Shown here in pieces: positions 61,095-64,000 of a stretch of DNA of 64,000 bases. Both the position numbers and the translations under genes were made by a program. The DNA comes from Galactobacillus timonensis (lineage in GTDB: Bacteria > Bacillota_I > Bacilli_A > Erysipelotrichales > Erysipelotrichaceae), in NCBI RefSeq assembly GCF_900240265.1, contig NZ_LT964740.1, forward strand, positions 450,777 through 514,776. Reading direction: 5' to 3'. A model generated the notes under the pieces. It worked only from the letters and a program-made list of their open reading frames with translations. It ran no database searches and was not told the origin of the DNA. How positions within the stretch are numbered: position 1 is the stretch's first letter; each line of letters starts with the position of its first letter.

Positions 61095-62396
61095 ATGAAA
61101 ACAGATACTGTATATTATCAGATTTTTCCCATTGGAATGACCGGGGCGCCGCACCGCAATGATTTCAAGCAGGCCCATCGCATCCTTCAGGTCAAGGACT
61201 GGATTCCCCATCTCAGGAAGCTGAATGTGACCGGAGTGCTGTTCAACCCGGTATTCCAGAGTGAAAGCCACGGGTACAACACCATCGACTACCGGAAAAT
61301 CGACGATCGTCTCGGGACAAATGAAGACTTTGCGGATGTATGCAATGCCCTGCACGAAAACGGGCTGAGCGTCCTTCTTGATGGTGTCTTCAACCATGTC
61401 GGAAGACAGTTCTGGGCCTTTCAGGATGTGAAGAAAAACAAATGGGACAGCCCCTACTGCGGCTGGTTCCATATCAATTTTGATCAGGACAATGGCCGCG
61501 ACGGCTTCAGCTACCAGGACTGGGAAGGCCATCAGGAGCTGGTCAAGCTCAACCTTTCCAATCCCGATCTGCGGCAGTATCTCTTCGACAGCGTCGATCA
61601 GTGGATTGAGCAGTTTCATATCGATGGTCTGCGGCTGGATGTGGCCTACTGCATCGATCACGATTTCCTGCGTGCACTGCGCGATCATGTCAAGTCAATC
61701 AATCCCGAATTCTTCCTGTTTGGAGAAATGATCGGCGGCGACTACAACAGCCTGCTGCGGGAGGATCTGGTCGATTCCGTGACCAACTACGAATGCTACA
61801 AGGGCATGTATTCCTCAATGAACAGCCACAACCTCTTCGAGGTCGGCTATTCCCTGAACCGGCAGTTCGGCAAGGATCCCTGGGATCTGTATACGGGCCG
61901 CCATCTCTGGAACTTCGTTGACAACCATGATGTGACCCGGATCGCTTCCCAGCTGAGTGACAAACGGGATCTGCCCCTCATCTACAGCATGCTGATGACG
62001 ATGCCGGGCATCCCCTGCATCTACTATGGCAGTGAATGGGGAGTTCACGGCACCAAGGGCAAATGGTCCGATGCCCCGCTGCGCCCCGCAATCGAAAAAC
62101 CCGAATGGAACGAGCTGACGGATGTCATTGCCAGACTCGACAGAATTCATACCTCAAGGGCATCGCTTTACGATGGCGACTACACCGAAATCTACAAGCG
62201 CAACGAACAGTGGGCCTACCTGCGCAGTGTCGAAGGGGAAGGTGTCTTCTATCTCATCAACATTGCCGACAGCCCGGTAACGATCGATATCGGTGAACCT
62301 GTCAAGGGTACGGACCTGATGAGTGACACCGATGTCAGCTATGAAAACGGCATCCCGATGGATGCCAAGAGCTTCAAGATCATTCTTCTGAAGTAA
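61095..62396 (+). CDS. Glycoside hydrolase family 13 (alpha-amylase-like)
   Basis: The 433-aa protein has the four GH13 regions: DGVFNH near 94, GLRLDVAYC with the nucleophile Asp near 178, FGEMIGG with the acid Glu near 210 and FVDNHDVTR near 273. It has a short C-terminal beta domain but no signal peptide or N-terminal starch-binding domain, so it is a cytosolic oligosaccharide-cleaving enzyme (cyclomaltodextrinase or alpha-glucosidase-like). Its stop overlaps the convergent RluA gene. Confidence 0.9.
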   Translation: MKTDTVYYQIFPIGMTGAPHRNDFKQAHRILQVKDWIPHLRKLNVTGVLFNPVFQSESHGYNTIDYRKIDDRLGTNEDFADVCNALHENGLSVLLDGVFNHVGRQFWAFQDVKKNKWDSPYCGWFHINFDQDNGRDGFSYQDWEGHQELVKLNLSNPDLRQYLFDSVDQWIEQFHIDGLRLDVAYCIDHDFLRALRDHVKSINPEFFLFGEMIGGDYNSLLREDLVDSVTNYECYKGMYSSMNSHNLFEVGYSLNRQFGKDPWDLYTGRHLWNFVDNHDVTRIASQLSDKRDLPLIYSMLMTMPGIPCIYYGSEWGVHGTKGKWSDAPLRPAIEKPEWNELTDVIARLDRIHTSRASLYDGDYTEIYKRNEQWAYLRSVEGEGVFYLINIADSPVTIDIGEPVKGTDLMSDTDVSYENGIPMDAKSFKIILLK

Positions 62397-63312
62397 GCAG
62401 CCTCTGCATATCTTCCGGAAGATCTTCCTTTATCACAATTGTATTTTCCGTAAACGGCTGCACAGCACGGATCGTTGAACAGTGAAGTGCCGGCCGTTTT
62501 ATTTTTGAAATACTGCCGCCATAAAGATCATCCCCGGCAAGCGGATGGCCGATCGCCGAGAGGTGGCTGCGGATCTGGTGCGTACGTCCCGTATCAATCT
62601 GCACTTCAAGAAGCGACAGGTTCCCATTGCTTCTCAGAACACAATAACGGGTAAATGACGGCTTGCCTTCTTCGTCCGTCACCCTTCGCCTCTGCCCCGT
62701 TACTTTCTGCAGCGGAAGATCGATCACGCCTTCTTTATGTTCAAAAGTTCCTTCCGCGATTGCCAGATAGGTTTTCGAGAGCTTTCCTGCCTTTTTTTCC
62801 TCCCAGAGAATCTGAGCCGCAAAACGGTTTTTGGCAAATAGCACCAGGCCGCTGACATCCTTGTCAAGACGCCCGATCGCCCGTACCGTAAAGTCCATGC
62901 CTTCCTCCTGATACTCCTTCTGCAGCAGTGTTCCAAGGGAATCATCGAGATGCCCGTGGCTGGCATGGACCGGCATTCCTGCCGGCTTATTAACGATCAA
63001 CAAGTCTTCATCCTCGTAACGGATGAGCTCCCTGATCTTCCGCTTTTCAGCAATCCGATCGCTGTTCTTCCTGTTTTCGTCCGTGCTTGCGGCCGCATCA
63101 CGTTCCAGAATGATGCGGATCTGATCCCCCGGCTTCACGTTCATCGACACATGGGCGGGCTGATCATTGATGAACAGGCTGTCAGAAAACTTGAGACGCG
63201 AAATGCTGTGGCGGGAAAGGTGCAGATCAACGCTCAAAAAGCGCCTGAGACTATGATTCTCAGACGCCCGGTACTCTTCTTCGCTGACGGTATGGACCAG
63301 TACCCGTTCCAT
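62380..63312 (-). CDS. RluA-family pseudouridine synthase, second copy
   Basis: The 310-aa enzyme has an N-terminal S4-like segment (LRRFLSVDLHLSRHSISRLKFSD), then KPAGMPVHASHGH, IGRLDKDVSGLVLFAKN with the catalytic Asp, and GRTHQIRSHLS near 240. The ATG at 63310-63312 is preferred; the longer frame runs into prfB. A similar gene lies at 34057-35049, and both are intact. Confidence 0.9.
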   Translation of the reverse strand: MERVLVHTVSEEEYRASENHSLRRFLSVDLHLSRHSISRLKFSDSLFINDQPAHVSMNVKPGDQIRIILERDAAASTDENRKNSDRIAEKRKIRELIRYEDEDLLIVNKPAGMPVHASHGHLDDSLGTLLQKEYQEEGMDFTVRAIGRLDKDVSGLVLFAKNRFAAQILWEEKKAGKLSKTYLAIAEGTFEHKEGVIDLPLQKVTGQRRRVTDEEGKPSFTRYCVLRSNGNLSLLEVQIDTGRTHQIRSHLSAIGHPLAGDDLYGGSISKIKRPALHCSTIRAVQPFTENTIVIKEDLPEDMQRLLTSEE

Positions 63313-63322
63313 CGTGTTTTGT

Positions 63323-64000
63323 TTATCCCTGAATGCGCGAACGCAGATAGCTGTAGATGAACTCGTCCAGATCGCCATCCATCACGGCCTGAATATTGCC
63401 TTCTTCATGCTGGGTACGTGCATCCTTGACCATCGTATACGGCTGGAAAACATAGGAGCGGATCTGAGATCCCCACTCGTTGGCCTTCACTTCGCCGCGT
63501 ACTTCGGCAGCCCGCTGCTCCTGTTCCTTGATCTTGAGCTGCAGCAGCTTACTCTTGAGCATCTCCATGCACTGTTCCTTGTTCTGCAGCTGCGAACGCT
63601 GGGTCTGGCAGAAGACGACGATCCCGGTCGGCTTATGGGTAATGCGGACCGCAGAGTCCGTCTTGTTAATGTGCTGACCACCGGCACCGGAGGAGCGCAT
63701 CGTGATGACATCGATATCCTTGTCATCAATCGTGATCTCCATATCATCTTCAAATTCCGGCATCACTTCCACCGAAGCGAAGGATGTATGACGGCGCGCA
63801 TTGGCATCGAACGGCGAAATGCGTACCAGACGATGAACACCGCTCTCACTCTTCAGATAACCATAGGCCATCGGCCCCTCGATCTTGATGGAGCAGGACT
63901 TGATGCCCGCCTCTTCACCTTCTTCATAATCCAGGACTGTTACCTTGTATCCTTTGCGCTCGGCATAACGTGTATACATCCTATACAGCATGCCTGCCCA
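63323..64000 (-). CDS. prfB: Peptide chain release factor 2, C-terminal part
   Basis: RF2 releases finished proteins at UGA and UAA codons. The visible 225 residues include the GGQ loop ([20 protein letters not shown]) that reaches the peptidyl transferase centre, [23 protein letters not shown], and the C-terminal helix SYLRSRIQG. The frame stays open to the window edge, so the N-terminus and any programmed frameshift site lie beyond it. The SPF anticodon-like motif region is upstream of what is visible or reads as SPF in RISPFD. Confidence 0.93.
   Translation of the reverse strand, partial: WAGMLYRMYTRYAERKGYKVTVLDYEEGEEAGIKSCSIKIEGPMAYGYLKSESGVHRLVRISPFDANARRHTSFASVEVMPEFEDDMEITIDDKDIDVITMRSSGAGGQHINKTDSAVRITHKPTGIVVFCQTQRSQLQNKEQCMEMLKSKLLQLKIKEQEQRAAEVRGEVKANEWGSQIRSYVFQPYTMVKDARTQHEEGNIQAVMDGDLDEFIYSYLRSRIQG

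Noticed and set aside
63323..64000. Programmed frameshift of prfB
   Set aside because: The frameshift site is near the N-terminus, which lies outside the window, so nothing can be said.

Overview
The window looks like the chromosome of a low-to-mid GC Bacillota (Firmicutes), most plausibly a member of the Erysipelotrichales. The reasons are the gene set (PepV dipeptidase, RibU under an FMN riboswitch, QueA-QueH, RlmA, HU, short overlapping operons) and strong AGGAGG ribosome binding sites. This placement is an inference from gene content; no rRNA is present to settle it.

Region 1 (about 1-18.9 kb) is the early and packaging part of a siphovirus-like prophage, all on the minus strand. In order of transcription it holds a sigma-like regulator, small early genes, a DUF2800 nuclease-like protein, a DUF2815 SSB-like protein, a phage DNA polymerase I, a P4-type primase/helicase, a VRR-NUC nuclease, an SNF2 helicase, an ArpU/DUF1492-like late regulator, an HNH nuclease, the small terminase, a ParB-methyltransferase fusion, small genes and the large terminase. 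An unrecognised AT-rich 394-aa gene follows. No integrase, repressor or excisionase is visible. Three small ORFs (39, 51 and 59 codons) and several repeated regulatory-looking motifs lie between the genes.

Region 2 (19.0-31.4 kb) sits where the lysogeny module would be expected. It is one minus-strand operon of seven genes that looks like an elaborated type I restriction-modification system. The order is a degenerate methylase fused to a half specificity subunit, an unknown 208-aa protein, an ADP-ribosylglycohydrolase fused to HsdM, a second HsdM, HsdS, HsdR, and a long ImmA/IrrE metallopeptidase with a C-terminal HTH. A consensus promoter with a perfect 20-bp palindrome precedes it, and two copies of a 15-bp palindrome surround its terminator. 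This is the best candidate for an undescribed system here.

Region 3 (31.4-64 kb) is ordinary chromosome. It encodes RNA modification (RlmD/TrmA-like, two RluA family, RlmA), queuosine synthesis (QueA, QueH), DAHP synthase, riboflavin uptake (RibU), a prepilin peptidase, a MATE pump, HAD phosphatases, a cation/proton antiporter, a TetR regulator with its operator, an SPFH protein with a ribbon-helix-helix partner, a radical SAM protein, an S66 peptidase, tRNA-Ala(CGC), HU, and a six-gene overlapping operon (aminopeptidase P, ExoIII, PepV, HAD, degenerate amidase, HEPN-like/CBS). It also holds a NudC-GH13 pair and the C-terminal part of RF2. A decayed gene and a 0.55-kb element with multi-copy inverted terminal repeats occupy 58.9-59.9 kb.
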